Positions 17,331 to 25,846 of a stretch of DNA of 64,000 bases are shown piece by piece. Source of the stretch: Roseinatronobacter bogoriensis DSM 18756 (GTDB lineage Bacteria; Pseudomonadota; Alphaproteobacteria; Rhodobacterales; Rhodobacteraceae); contig NZ_SORN01000004.1 in the NCBI RefSeq assembly GCF_004366635.1, forward strand, positions 1 through 64,000, in the 5' to 3' direction. The notes beneath the pieces are model-generated. The model saw only the letters and a list, made by a program, of their open reading frames with translations, was not told the origin of the DNA and made no database searches. How positions within the stretch are numbered: the stretch's first letter is position 1; each line of letters begins with the position of its first letter. A program made the translations under genes and the position numbers.

Positions 17331-18386
17331 TTGGTCGCCGTGCTTGATTGTATGATGAAATTTAAGGCACCCTCAGCGCATGGGCAGAACGCCCGCGACT
17401 TGGATAGCGCTTGGCGCAAGCTGTCATCTTGGGCTGCGCGCTTCAACACAACACATGGTCGGGTAGGGGTGTTTTCGGTTTGCGTCATAGGGGCGCTGAC
17501 ACTGCCGCTAAGTGTTGGATCGCAGGCGCAGGATGCGACCTTGAGTGAGGATGTGCAATCGAAGCTGGTCCTTGCATCTGTGCAGCATTCCAACCCCGTC
17601 ATACGCAATTCCGTTATAACCGATGTTGCGCCCCCGCGCAGCCCCAGTGTGGTGCAGGCCGCCTTGACGTTGCGGGTCGCGCGCCCGGAACCTGCGCCAC
17701 AACGGCCAGACGGATTGACCAAAGCTAAGGGAAATAGACTCGATTCAACCGACATCGCAGACACGCTGTCGAATTCGCCCCGCCCAAGACCCCGCGATGA
17801 AGCGGCTTTTGCAACGCTTTCATTGCTGGATGTTCGGGTGTCGACACAAGGTGCGGGGATCGCGAGCCCCAGCTTGGATCGGTTGCTTGCCCCACTTGCA
17901 TCTGCGCGGCCCAAGCTGCGCCCGGCGTCCATCGAACGCCGCGTTGTCCAGTATAGTGACAGATGGCTGCGCACCCTAGATCTGCGCCCGCTGGATGAAG
18001 AAAAAGCCTGCCTTGCGACAGCGATCTACCACGAGGCGCGCGGCGAAAGCCTGCGGGGCCAATTCGCCGTGGCAGAGGTAATCCTGAACCGTGTCGACTC
18101 GCGCAAGTTCCCGAATTCCGTCTGTGCTGTTGTCTATCAGGGGGTTCGCGAAGGCCGCTTTGGGGGCTGCCAGTTCAGTTTTGCATGTGATGGCAATTCG
18201 GAAGCCATGCCAAACCGGGGTGCCGCATCCCGCGCGAAGCGGATTGCACAGGTCATGGTGGATGGCGGGCATCGCGGGCTGACGCAGGGCGCGCTGTATT
18301 TCCATACGACAGCTGTAAACCCGGCATGGGCCAACCGGTTCACGCAGACCACGCATATCGGCGCACATCTGTTCTATCGCGGCTGA
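17331..18386 (+). CDS. Cell wall hydrolase, SleB (Hydrolase_2) family
   Basis: Up to 351 residues. An N-terminal hydrophobic segment (about 46-64) suggests export or a membrane anchor, followed by a long variable region. The C-terminal SleB-type domain (about 222-350) carries the catalytic-type YHEARGE, FAVAEVILNRVDS, CQFSFACDG and ALYFHT motifs. These enzymes cut peptidoglycan, probably as lytic transglycosylases. The start is uncertain: TTG at 17331 follows AGGAG by 11 nt, while GTG 17340 or ATG 17352/17355 are alternatives. Role in growth or wall remodelling is inferred. Confidence 0.85.
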   Translation: MVAVLDCMMKFKAPSAHGQNARDLDSAWRKLSSWAARFNTTHGRVGVFSVCVIGALTLPLSVGSQAQDATLSEDVQSKLVLASVQHSNPVIRNSVITDVAPPRSPSVVQAALTLRVARPEPAPQRPDGLTKAKGNRLDSTDIADTLSNSPRPRPRDEAAFATLSLLDVRVSTQGAGIASPSLDRLLAPLASARPKLRPASIERRVVQYSDRWLRTLDLRPLDEEKACLATAIYHEARGESLRGQFAVAEVILNRVDSRKFPNSVCAVVYQGVREGRFGGCQFSFACDGNSEAMPNRGAASRAKRIAQVMVDGGHRGLTQGALYFHTTAVNPAWANRFTQTTHIGAHLFYRG

Positions 18387-18488
18387 TCCGCCAGCGCATG
18401 TCGTATCCCGGCATCGCTATGGCGCGATTGCGCGTTGTGTTGCGCGATCAAGGCGGTAAAAGGGGCCATCCGCGCCGAGAGAGACTGC

Positions 18489-19409
18489 ATGACCTCTGAT
18501 ATACGACTGGCCTTTGCCCATCCTGAAGCCCGCGCCGAAGCCTCTGCGCCTGCTGATCCGCGTGACCGGATTAGCGTACGTGACCATGTTGTGCCTGTCG
18601 AGATAGGTGCGTTTCAGGCTGAAAGAGGGCACACGCAGCGCGTGCGCTTCAATGTGGTCGTGGAATTGCGCCCGCATCCGGCCCCGGTTGAGGATGATGT
18701 GGACAGGATCCTGTCCTATGACCGGATCACAGAGGCGATCGCCGCTGAACTGGCCGCCGAACGCCTGAATCTGTTGGAAACGCTGGCTGAACGTATCGCA
18801 GAGCGTGTCTTGCTGGAACCTCAGGCGATGCGGGCCTTTGTGCGTGTGGAAAAGCTGGACCGTGGCCCCGGTGCGCTGGGGGTCGAGATCGTTCGTAATC
18901 GTGCGGCCCAGCCCTTGCGTGCGCTGGATACCAAGGGTGTAGAGACTGCGGTGCACCCTCTGGTCGTGTATCTGGATAATGTCACGATTGATGCGCCTGA
19001 TCTTGCCGCAAGGCTTGACGGGCTGTTGGCGCAGGGGTTGCCTGTCATTCTGTGTGTCGGAATGCCGCCCCAGTCTGTTGCCGCGACAGGCCATGCGGCT
19101 GTGCAACGCCGCATCAACCTGCTGGCGATTGAACAGAACGCGTGGCGGCTGGCGGCGAAGGATCCGCGCTGTGTTGTTGTGTCCAGCCGTACCGAGATTG
19201 ACTGGGCCATGAAGCAGGGCCAGATGATCGTATGGGCACCGTCAAAACTGATCCTCGATTCCACAGACAGCCCTGATGGCCCGGCGCAAGACGGTCTGGC
19301 CCTTGCGCTTTGGCTGGCAGAACATGTTGCCGCCGCAAAATTGTTGATGCCCGAGGGGCTTCGTACGCCCCCCGGCAGCCATGTGCCGCAAGAGTATTTG
19401 CCGCGCTAA
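18489..19409 (+). CDS. folB: Dihydroneopterin aldolase with C-terminal amino-acid-kinase-like domain
   Basis: 306 residues. The N-terminal part (about 15-140) is a FolB domain, with VEIGAFQAERG, SYDRITEAI, NLLETLAERIAERVL and VRVEKLD, which cleaves dihydroneopterin in folate synthesis. The C-terminal part (about 150-300) is a second domain. Its WAPSKLIL and DGLALALWLAEHVAAAKLL segments resemble the C-terminal half of amino-acid-kinase-fold proteins. That comparison is my own and weak. folP follows after 38 bp and glmM after that, so an operon is likely. Confidence 0.85.
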   Translation: MTSDIRLAFAHPEARAEASAPADPRDRISVRDHVVPVEIGAFQAERGHTQRVRFNVVVELRPHPAPVEDDVDRILSYDRITEAIAAELAAERLNLLETLAERIAERVLLEPQAMRAFVRVEKLDRGPGALGVEIVRNRAAQPLRALDTKGVETAVHPLVVYLDNVTIDAPDLAARLDGLLAQGLPVILCVGMPPQSVAATGHAAVQRRINLLAIEQNAWRLAAKDPRCVVVSSRTEIDWAMKQGQMIVWAPSKLILDSTDSPDGPAQDGLALALWLAEHVAAAKLLMPEGLRTPPGSHVPQEYLPR

Positions 19410-19447
19410 GGCTTGCGTGACGTGCGCGCTTTGGGCAAAGAGCGGGC

Positions 19448-20461
19448 ATGACATACCATTTACCAATTTTGCGCCCCGCCGCGCTTGCTTCGTCTGAAAT
19501 GCCTGCCCTGCGCGGGCAGCATGGCCTTTGTATCGCCGCGATGGCGGAAATCACGCGCGATGGCGATTGGATCGAACGTGGCTTTGAGGCCGCGCAGGAC
19601 AGCGCGCTTTTGACAGGTCTTCCGCCGCTATGCGGCCTGAACCTTGCGCAGCCAAGGATCATGGGCATCGTGAATGTAACACCTGACAGTTTTTCCGATG
19701 GCGGAAAATTTCACAGCTTTGACAACGCACGCGCACAGGCGCGCCGTCTGGTCGAAGATGGGGCCGATATTCTTGACATCGGGGGCGAGTCGACGCGCCC
19801 CGGCGCTGAAGAGGTTCCCATCGAGGAAGAGATCGCGCGCACCGCGCCGCTGATCCGGGCCTTGCGCGCCGACGGGTTGCGTGTTCCCATTTCGATAGAT
19901 ACGCGCAAGGCCGCTGTCGCGGCAGCTGCACTGGATGCGGGCGCTGATCTTGTGAATGATGTTTCAGCCCTGACATGGGATTGTGACATGGGGCGCGTTG
20001 TGGCTGAAGCGGGTGTGCCCCTTTGCCTGATGCATGCCCAGGGCACCCCCCAGACCATGCAAAACAACCCTGAATACAATGATGTAAGGCTGGATGTGTA
20101 TGACTGGCTGGAACAGGCCATCCACCGCGCAGAAGCGTCAGGGGTGGACCCTGCCAAGGTCATTGTTGATCCCGGAATCGGCTTTGGCAAGACGCTTGAG
20201 CATAATCTTGCATTGCTACAATCATTGGCGCTGCTTCATCAGACCGGATGTGCTATCCTTTTAGGTGCGTCGCGCAAGCGGTTTATCGGCACGCTTAGCG
20301 GGGTCGAGGCTGCTGCTGATCGGGTCGCGGGGTCTGTTGCTGTGGCTATGCTTGGTGCAGGGCAGGGCGCGCAGATCTTGCGGGTTCACGACGTGGCAGA
20401 GACACGGCAGGCGTTGTCAGTTTGGCAGGCGCTCAATAACAAGATAGATGAGGTGCAGTGA
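19448..20461 (+). CDS. folP: Dihydropteroate synthase
   Basis: 337 residues. It joins p-aminobenzoate to dihydropterin pyrophosphate. Signatures: IMGIVNVTPDSFSDGG, DGADILDIGGESTRPGA, ISIDTRKA, DPGIGFGKT and GASRKRFIG. An N-terminal extension of about 65 residues precedes the barrel, as in some alphaproteobacterial homologues. It sits between folB and glmM; its stop overlaps the glmM ATG (TGATG). Confidence 0.96.
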   Translation: MTYHLPILRPAALASSEMPALRGQHGLCIAAMAEITRDGDWIERGFEAAQDSALLTGLPPLCGLNLAQPRIMGIVNVTPDSFSDGGKFHSFDNARAQARRLVEDGADILDIGGESTRPGAEEVPIEEEIARTAPLIRALRADGLRVPISIDTRKAAVAAAALDAGADLVNDVSALTWDCDMGRVVAEAGVPLCLMHAQGTPQTMQNNPEYNDVRLDVYDWLEQAIHRAEASGVDPAKVIVDPGIGFGKTLEHNLALLQSLALLHQTGCAILLGASRKRFIGTLSGVEAAADRVAGSVAVAMLGAGQGAQILRVHDVAETRQALSVWQALNNKIDEVQ

Positions 20462-21804
20462 TGACACGCAAGCTCTTTGGCACGGACGGGGTCCGCGGTA
20501 CTGCCAATACCTATCCTATGACCGCCGAGATGGCGTTGAAGCTGGGGGCTGCAGCAGGCCGCCACTTCCGGCGCGACGGCTCGAACGGGCACCGCGTGGT
20601 GATCGGCAAGGACACGCGCTTGTCAGGTTACATGATCGAAACTGCACTTACAGCGGGCCTGACCTCAACCGGTATGAATGTGCTGCTTCTGGGGCCAGTT
20701 CCGACCCCGGCGGTGGGCTATCTGACCCGTTCGATGCGGGCAGATCTGGGGATAATGATTTCAGCCAGTCATAATGCGCATCAAGATAACGGCATAAAAT
20801 TCTTCGGCCCTGACGGGTTCAAACTGTCAGATGCGGATGAAGAGGCCATCGAAAAGATTACCGAGGGCGAGATCGCTCCGGCGCAGCCTGCCAATATCGG
20901 GCGGGCCAAGCGCATCGACGATGCGGGCGGGCGCTATGTCGAATATGCCAAGACCACGCTAATCCGCGGCACCCAGTTGAACGGGCTGCGCATTGTGCTG
21001 GATTGCGCGAATGGTGCGGCCCATCGCGTGGCCCCGCAATTGCTTTGGGAATTGGGCGCGGATGTTATCCCGATTGGCACCAGCCCGAATGGTCTGAACA
21101 TCAATCTGGACTGCGGATCGACCCATCCGCGCACCTGCGCGGCCAAGGTGCTGGAAACAGGTGCAGATCTGGGCATCACGCTGGACGGCGATGCTGACCG
21201 CGTGATCCTGATTGATGAGCGCGGGCAGATCGCAGATGGCGACCAGATCATGGCGCTTTTCGCCCGCCGCTGGGCCGAGGCTGACCGTCTGCGCGATGGT
21301 GTGCTTGTGGCCACGGTCATGTCTAATCTGGGCCTAGAAAACTTTCTGCAAGGGCATGGCCTGCGGATGGAACGCACCGCAGTCGGGGACCGTCATGTGG
21401 TCGAGCGGATGCGTCAGGGCGGCTGGAACCTTGGCGGTGAACAGTCCGGTCACATTGTGATGACCGATTACGCCACCACGGGCGATGGCATGATCGCCGC
21501 ATTGCAGTTTCTGGCCGCGATGGTCGAGACAGACAGGCCTGCCTCCATGCTGACCCGCAGTTTCGAGCCTGTGCCGCAAATGCTGAAAAACCTGCGTTAT
21601 GCGCCGGGTGTGGACCTTCTGTCCAAGGTCGAAGTGCAGACAGCGATTGAGGATGCAAAATCGCGGCTGAATGGGCGTGGTCGCTTGTTGATCCGCAAAT
21701 CCGGTACTGAACCTCTGGTTCGCGTCATGGCAGAATGTGATGATGAAAGCCTGCTGAACGATGTGGTGAATGGCATCATCGCCGAAATGGAAGCTGTCGC
21801 CTGA
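20461..21804 (+). CDS. glmM: Phosphoglucosamine mutase
   Basis: 447 residues. It interconverts glucosamine-6-phosphate and glucosamine-1-phosphate on the way to UDP-GlcNAc and peptidoglycan. Motifs: KLFGTDGVRG at the N-terminus, the phosphoserine loop ISASHNAHQDNG (Ser about 103), metal-binding DGDADR, and RKSGTEPLVRVM. The ATG overlaps the folP stop by one base; a GTG one codon earlier is a less likely start. The folP-glmM pairing is common in proteobacteria. Confidence 0.97.
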   Translation: MTRKLFGTDGVRGTANTYPMTAEMALKLGAAAGRHFRRDGSNGHRVVIGKDTRLSGYMIETALTAGLTSTGMNVLLLGPVPTPAVGYLTRSMRADLGIMISASHNAHQDNGIKFFGPDGFKLSDADEEAIEKITEGEIAPAQPANIGRAKRIDDAGGRYVEYAKTTLIRGTQLNGLRIVLDCANGAAHRVAPQLLWELGADVIPIGTSPNGLNINLDCGSTHPRTCAAKVLETGADLGITLDGDADRVILIDERGQIADGDQIMALFARRWAEADRLRDGVLVATVMSNLGLENFLQGHGLRMERTAVGDRHVVERMRQGGWNLGGEQSGHIVMTDYATTGDGMIAALQFLAAMVETDRPASMLTRSFEPVPQMLKNLRYAPGVDLLSKVEVQTAIEDAKSRLNGRGRLLIRKSGTEPLVRVMAECDDESLLNDVVNGIIAEMEAVA

Positions 21805-21811
21805 GGGGCAC

Positions 21812-21837
21812 GCGGGACAAAGCTTGCACTGTCCCGC
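21812..21837. terminator. Stem-loop between convergent glmM and permease genes
   Basis: GCGGGAC (21812-21818) pairs with GTCCCGC (21831-21837) in the 45-bp gap between two converging genes. It lacks a T-run on either strand, so it may be a transcript-end hairpin without classical intrinsic termination. Confidence 0.4.
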
Positions 21838-21849
21838 ATAACCCTGTGC

Positions 21850-23268
21850 TTAATGGCTGGGTCCATCAGGTGCAGACCCATTCCCCTGCGCACCATTGGC
21901 TGCTTTCTGCGAAGCCTCACCCACCAGATCGCGCGGCAGGATCAGGTTCAAGACGATTGCGATGGCGGCAGCAGGCAGAATGCCTGATGTCAGCAACACC
22001 CGCGGGGTATCAGACAGGTGTTGCAGGGCTGTCGGTTCCAGTTGCAGGCCCAGCCCCAAGGATAGCGCAATTGCAAAGATCACCATATTGCGGCGGTTCC
22101 ACAGCACATCTGACAGCATTGAGATGCCTGCCGCAACCACCATGCCGAACATCACGATGACTCCGCCGCCTAACACTTCGATCGGGATGGTGGAAATGAC
22201 CGCGCCGACTTTGGGAAACAGGCCCGCAAGGATCAGGAAAAGGGCGCCTATGGTGACGACATGGCGGCTCATGACACCGGTCATGGCGATCAGCCCGACA
22301 TTCTGGCTGAAGCTTGTATTGGGCAGCGCGCCGAAAAGGCCCGATACGGCAGTGCCAATGCCGTCGGCATAGGTCGCACCCTCGATCTCGCGCTCGGTGG
22401 CTTCGCGTCCGGCGCCGCCTTTGGTAATGCCCGAGACATCGCCCACAGTCTCAACCGCCGAGACGAACGCCATCGCACAGAAACCGATGATCGCGGCGGC
22501 CGTAAATTCCAGCCCGAAATGCAGCGGGTTGGGCAAGGCAAAGGGCGCGGCCGTCCTAATGGCGTCGAAACTGACCATGCCAAGGGCATAGGCGACAACA
22601 TAGCCTGCCATCAGACCCAGCAGCACGGCAGAGACAGACAGCATCCCACGCGCAAAGAATTTCAGGCCCAGCGTCACAAATATCACCACCAGCGCGACTG
22701 ACCAGCTTTGCAAATTGCCAAATTGGTCGGTGCCCATTGCCGGGACCCCGCCCGCCGCATATTGCACACCCACCCGCACCAAGGCGAGGCCGATCATCGT
22801 GACCACAAGCCCGGTTACCAGCGGCGGCAGCGCAAAGCGGATGCGCCCGATCACTGTGCCAAGTGCGGCATGAAACAGCCCGCCGACCAATATACCGCCC
22901 ATGACAGCGGCCATCGCATCAACCCCTTTGCCGGCAACAAGCGGGATCATGATGGGGATGAAGGCAAAGGATGTGCCCTGAACGATGGGCAGGCCAGCCC
23001 CGACAGGGCCAAAGGTGATTGTCTGCAACAGCGTTGCGACCCCTGCAAAGAACATCGACATTTGCAACATGTAGATCAGGTTGGGAAAGTCGGGTGAACC
23101 AGAACCGAAGCCAAACCCTGCCGCCCCCGCGACGATGATGGCAGGTGTCACATTGGAGACGAACATCGCCAAAACATGCTGCACACCCAACGGCACCGCC
23201 TTGTAGAGCGGTGGGGTATAGTTTGGATCGCGCAACTGTGCGGGGGTACCCAAAGTCGAGTCTGCCAT
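21850..23268 (-). CDS. Uric acid/xanthine permease, NCS2 family
   Basis: 472-residue membrane transporter of the nucleobase:cation symporter-2 family. The polypeptide is strongly hydrophobic with about 12-14 segments. Family features include the N-terminal LGVQHVLAMFVSNVTPAI, QTITFGPVGAGLPIVQGTSFAFI, the SAVETVGDVSGI motif and PNTSFSQNVGLI. The first gene of the urate-degradation group faces it, so uric acid or xanthine import is the likely role. The start at MADSTLG follows GAGAGGAACGAGAG; longer in-frame starts lack this. It follows allA by 88 bp, with a strong hairpin between. Confidence 0.9.
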   Translation of the reverse strand: MADSTLGTPAQLRDPNYTPPLYKAVPLGVQHVLAMFVSNVTPAIIVAGAAGFGFGSGSPDFPNLIYMLQMSMFFAGVATLLQTITFGPVGAGLPIVQGTSFAFIPIMIPLVAGKGVDAMAAVMGGILVGGLFHAALGTVIGRIRFALPPLVTGLVVTMIGLALVRVGVQYAAGGVPAMGTDQFGNLQSWSVALVVIFVTLGLKFFARGMLSVSAVLLGLMAGYVVAYALGMVSFDAIRTAAPFALPNPLHFGLEFTAAAIIGFCAMAFVSAVETVGDVSGITKGGAGREATEREIEGATYADGIGTAVSGLFGALPNTSFSQNVGLIAMTGVMSRHVVTIGALFLILAGLFPKVGAVISTIPIEVLGGGVIVMFGMVVAAGISMLSDVLWNRRNMVIFAIALSLGLGLQLEPTALQHLSDTPRVLLTSGILPAAAIAIVLNLILPRDLVGEASQKAANGAQGNGSAPDGPSH

Positions 23269-23336
23269 TCTCTCGTTCCTCTCGATAGACAGCAAAACAC
23301 ATTCGCCCAAGGGCGTGGTTTTCGGCTGTGTGTCCT

Positions 23337-23373
23337 TGCAGGGGCCGCTCTCCTCCTCAGCGCGGCCCCTGCA
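23337..23373 (-). promoter_or_regulatory. Strong hairpin spanning the allA stop, upstream of permease
   Basis: A perfect 12-bp stem, TGCAGGGGCCGC (23337-23348) with GCGGCCCCTGCA (23362-23373), encloses the last codons and stop of allA. No T-run follows in the direction of transcription. It could stabilise the upstream mRNA or partly attenuate read-through into the permease gene. Confidence 0.5.
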
Positions 23374-23848
23374 CTTTCCATGGGGTATCGAACCAGTATT
23401 CCTGCAAGTTCGGCGTACTCCCGATCCGGTCGATCACAGCGAACCGTCCCGGGCTCGCAAGCGGGGTCAGGACGCCATGCCAGATGTTACGATGAAAATT
23501 CAGCGCCTGCGCCCCGTTTGTGATGAAGGCACGCGGTGTGCCGGGCTGCGTGCCCAAATCTTCAGCGACGATGACCAGAAACGGGTGCTCATGCATCGGT
23601 ATAAAGGCCTGCGAGCCATCGGGGTGACGCTCGACCATTTCCAGCAGGTAGGGCAGGGCGCGGGGCTGTGCGTCAAAAACCGAGATGCCCGCACGACCAC
23701 CGGCCCCGAAATCCAGCCGTGCGCGGTCATGAAACCGGCCACAAAGCCCCTGATTGATCAGTTTGTCAGGCGCGCCCGCAACGTCCAGCACATCACCGAA
23801 AGGCGCGAACGCCTCTGGGGTCAGGGGGGTGGCGGTCAGGGTCTGCAT
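23357..23848 (-). CDS. allA: Ureidoglycolate lyase
   Basis: 163 residues, family-typical length. Releases urea from ureidoglycolate to give glyoxylate. Conserved features: EAFAPFGDVLD, RFHDRARLDFG, HPDGSQAFIPM, FLVIVAEDL and NFHRNIWHGVLTPL. It lies downstream of puuE-uraD and upstream of the urate permease on the same strand. The start MQTLTATPL is chosen for family length; a longer reading to 23899 is possible. Allantoate amidohydrolase/allantoicase is not in the window, so the pathway step before it must be encoded elsewhere. Confidence 0.93.
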   Translation of the reverse strand: MQTLTATPLTPEAFAPFGDVLDVAGAPDKLINQGLCGRFHDRARLDFGAGGRAGISVFDAQPRALPYLLEMVERHPDGSQAFIPMHEHPFLVIVAEDLGTQPGTPRAFITNGAQALNFHRNIWHGVLTPLASPGRFAVIDRIGSTPNLQEYWFDTPWKVQGPR

Positions 23849-23884
23849 CACGTCTGGCTCCGGTTTGTGTGGCGGCGTGGGATT

Positions 23885-23905
23885 GAGTATTTTGGGCAAG
23901 AAAAT
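23885..23905 (-). repeat. Core-only copy of structured intergenic repeat (copy B)
   Basis: On the minus strand this reads ATTTTCTTGC, two variable bases (CC), AAAATACTC. The same core occurs at 28105-28125 (+) and 43554-43574 (-). Here the GC-rich hairpins that follow the core in the other two copies are missing. It lies between the puuE-uraD stop and the allA start. Confidence 0.65.
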
Positions 23906-23909
23906 GCGA

Positions 23910-25325
23910 TCAGGGCAGGATTTCCTTCAGCCGCAATTCGGCAATGCGTTCGACTTGTCGGCAGGCCGTGGCGAATTCGGTTTCCGTGTCATTGGCAAGA
24001 CGGGCCTGAAACGCGCTGAGGATCGTGGCCTTGGTGTTGTCACGGACGGCGATGATAAAGGGAAAGCCGTGCTTGTCGACATAGGCCGTGTTCAGGCTTT
24101 GAAACAGGGCACGTTCGTCATCGGTCAATGCATCCAGCCCCGCGCTGGCTTGTTCTTGCGTGGATTCGGCTGTCAGGCGTTTTGCGGCAGCCAGCTTTCC
24201 GGCGAGGTCAGGATGCGCGCGCAGGACGGCCAAGCGGTCCTCCTGCGGTGCTGATCGGAACACCCTTGCCAGTGCATTGGCAAGCCCTGTGGCGCTGTCA
24301 TGCGCTGGGCCAAGTTCCAGATCAAAGGCGCGTTCGGCGACCCATTGGGAATGTTCATAGATGCCACCGAAACGGGTTACGAAATCCTCTTTGCCCATCT
24401 GGCTGGGACGAGGGAGGCGCTGGTGAGGATGGGTCTTTGCCCAGTGTTGCGCAATGTCGATGCGCCGCGCAAACCAGACCCCGTCATGCGCCTGCGCATG
24501 ATCCAGAAAGCGCATCAGTCCTGCGATCTTGCCCGGACGCCCGATCAGGCGGCAATGCAGCCCGATCGACAACATCTTGGGCGCGCCAGCCTCGCCTTCG
24601 GCATAGAGCACGTCGAAAGCATCCTTGAGATAGGTTTCGAAATCCGCACCTGTCACCCAGCCCGGCGCGGTGGCAAAGCGCATGTCATTGGCTTCCAGCG
24701 TGTAGGGTAGGATCAACTGGTCGCGCGGTCCGAATTCCATCCAATGCGGCAGGTCATCGTCATATGTATCAGAAATCCAGTCAAACTGCCCCGTCTCTGC
24801 GGCGAGGCGCACAGTGTTGAGTGAGGCGCGCCCCGTATACCAGCCGCGCGGAGGGGTGCCCAAAACCTCTGTGTGCAGGCGGATCGCTTCTGCAATCGCA
24901 GCGCGCTCTTCTGCCTCAGGCATGTCACGATGCTCTATCCATTTCAGGCCGTGGCTGGCCACCTCCCAATCGGCCGCTTTCATTGCGGCGACCTGTTCTG
25001 GATTGCGGGCCAATGCCGTTGCCACACCGTAAATCGTAACCGGCAGGTTCCGCGCTGTGAACAGCCGGTGCAGCCGCCAGAAGCCTGCGCGCGCGCCATA
25101 GTCATAGATCGATTCCATGTTCCAGTGGCGCTGGCCGGGCCAGGGGGCCGCGCCCGGAATGTCAGACAGAAACCCCTCGGAGGCCGCGTCGCCATGCAAC
25201 AGGCAATTCTCGCCGCCCTCTTCGTAGTTCAGCACCAGCGAGATGGCGAGCTTTGCGCCATTTGGCCAAGCGGCATGGGGTGGCGTCGCGCCATAACCAG
25301 TCAGGTTGCGGGGGTAGCGTTTCAC
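23910..25325 (-). CDS. puuE-uraD: Fused allantoinase PuuE and OHCU decarboxylase UraD
   Basis: 471 residues. Residues 1-305 are a polysaccharide-deacetylase-like PuuE allantoinase (KRYPRNLTGYG, LNYEEGGE, SHGLKWIEH, GWYTGRASLNT). Residues about 310-471 are a 2-oxo-4-hydroxy-4-carboxy-5-ureidoimidazoline decarboxylase (RAHPDLAGKLA, NTAYVDKHGFPFIIAVR). Together they perform the last step of urate-to-allantoin conversion and the opening of allantoin. The start is GTG at 25325, because GGAGG lies 7 nt upstream and the family N-terminus RYPRNL follows; an upstream TTG frame has no ribosome site. Divergent from hiuH. Confidence 0.93.
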   Translation of the reverse strand: MKRYPRNLTGYGATPPHAAWPNGAKLAISLVLNYEEGGENCLLHGDAASEGFLSDIPGAAPWPGQRHWNMESIYDYGARAGFWRLHRLFTARNLPVTIYGVATALARNPEQVAAMKAADWEVASHGLKWIEHRDMPEAEERAAIAEAIRLHTEVLGTPPRGWYTGRASLNTVRLAAETGQFDWISDTYDDDLPHWMEFGPRDQLILPYTLEANDMRFATAPGWVTGADFETYLKDAFDVLYAEGEAGAPKMLSIGLHCRLIGRPGKIAGLMRFLDHAQAHDGVWFARRIDIAQHWAKTHPHQRLPRPSQMGKEDFVTRFGGIYEHSQWVAERAFDLELGPAHDSATGLANALARVFRSAPQEDRLAVLRAHPDLAGKLAAAKRLTAESTQEQASAGLDALTDDERALFQSLNTAYVDKHGFPFIIAVRDNTKATILSAFQARLANDTETEFATACRQVERIAELRLKEILP

Positions 25326-25347
25326 AAGGACCTCCGGTGTGTCGGTT

Positions 25348-25374
25348 TGATTATGTGATAAAGCAGAATAATCA
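25348..25374. promoter_or_regulatory. Inverted repeat upstream of puuE-uraD, candidate operator
   Basis: TGATTAT (25348-25354) and ATAATCA (25368-25374) form a perfect 7-bp inverted repeat with a 13-nt spacer. It is AT-rich in a GC-rich region and lies in the divergent puuE-uraD/hiuH control region. A regulator such as the nearby LysR protein could bind here; this is inference. Confidence 0.45.
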
Positions 25375-25489
25375 TTTCCGCTTTCTGTCAATTTTTGAAA
25401 GACCTCAAGTCAACTGAAGGTGCAAGGGGCTGGCATGTCGTTGACTTGCGCTGCAAGATTGGGCGAACTGTATCTTGAAGGAGAGTGTC

Positions 25490-25846
25490 ATGACAGGTTT
25501 CCTGACGACCCATGTTCTGGACACTGCGCGCGGGTTGCCCGCAGCGGGGTTGAAGGTCACGCTGTATCGTTTGACGGGCAACACGCGCGAAGAATTGGCG
25601 CAGTATGTGACCAATGCAGACGGACGCACGGACGCGCCTATCTTGCCGCAGGACAAATTCGCCACCGGTAAGTATGAACTGCTGTTTGCTGCCGGGGATT
25701 ACCTGCGCGCGACGGGGCAGGCGGGGGTGGATCCATTGTTTCTGGATGAGGTCCCGATTCGTTTTGGGATCAATGACCCTGACAGCCATTATCATGTTCC
25801 GCTTTTGCTATCGCCCTTCGGCTTTTCTACCTATCGCGGCAGTTGA
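25490..25846 (+). CDS. hiuH: 5-hydroxyisourate hydrolase
   Basis: 118-residue transthyretin-related protein that hydrolyses 5-hydroxyisourate made from urate. It shows the N-terminal LTTHVLDTARGLPA with active-site His, a central R and the hallmark C-terminal tetrapeptide YRGS. No periplasmic signal is seen, so it is probably cytoplasmic. AAGGAG precedes the ATG. Its 3' end overlaps the convergent LysR gene by 16 bp. Confidence 0.96.
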   Translation: MTGFLTTHVLDTARGLPAAGLKVTLYRLTGNTREELAQYVTNADGRTDAPILPQDKFATGKYELLFAAGDYLRATGQAGVDPLFLDEVPIRFGINDPDSHYHVPLLLSPFGFSTYRGS

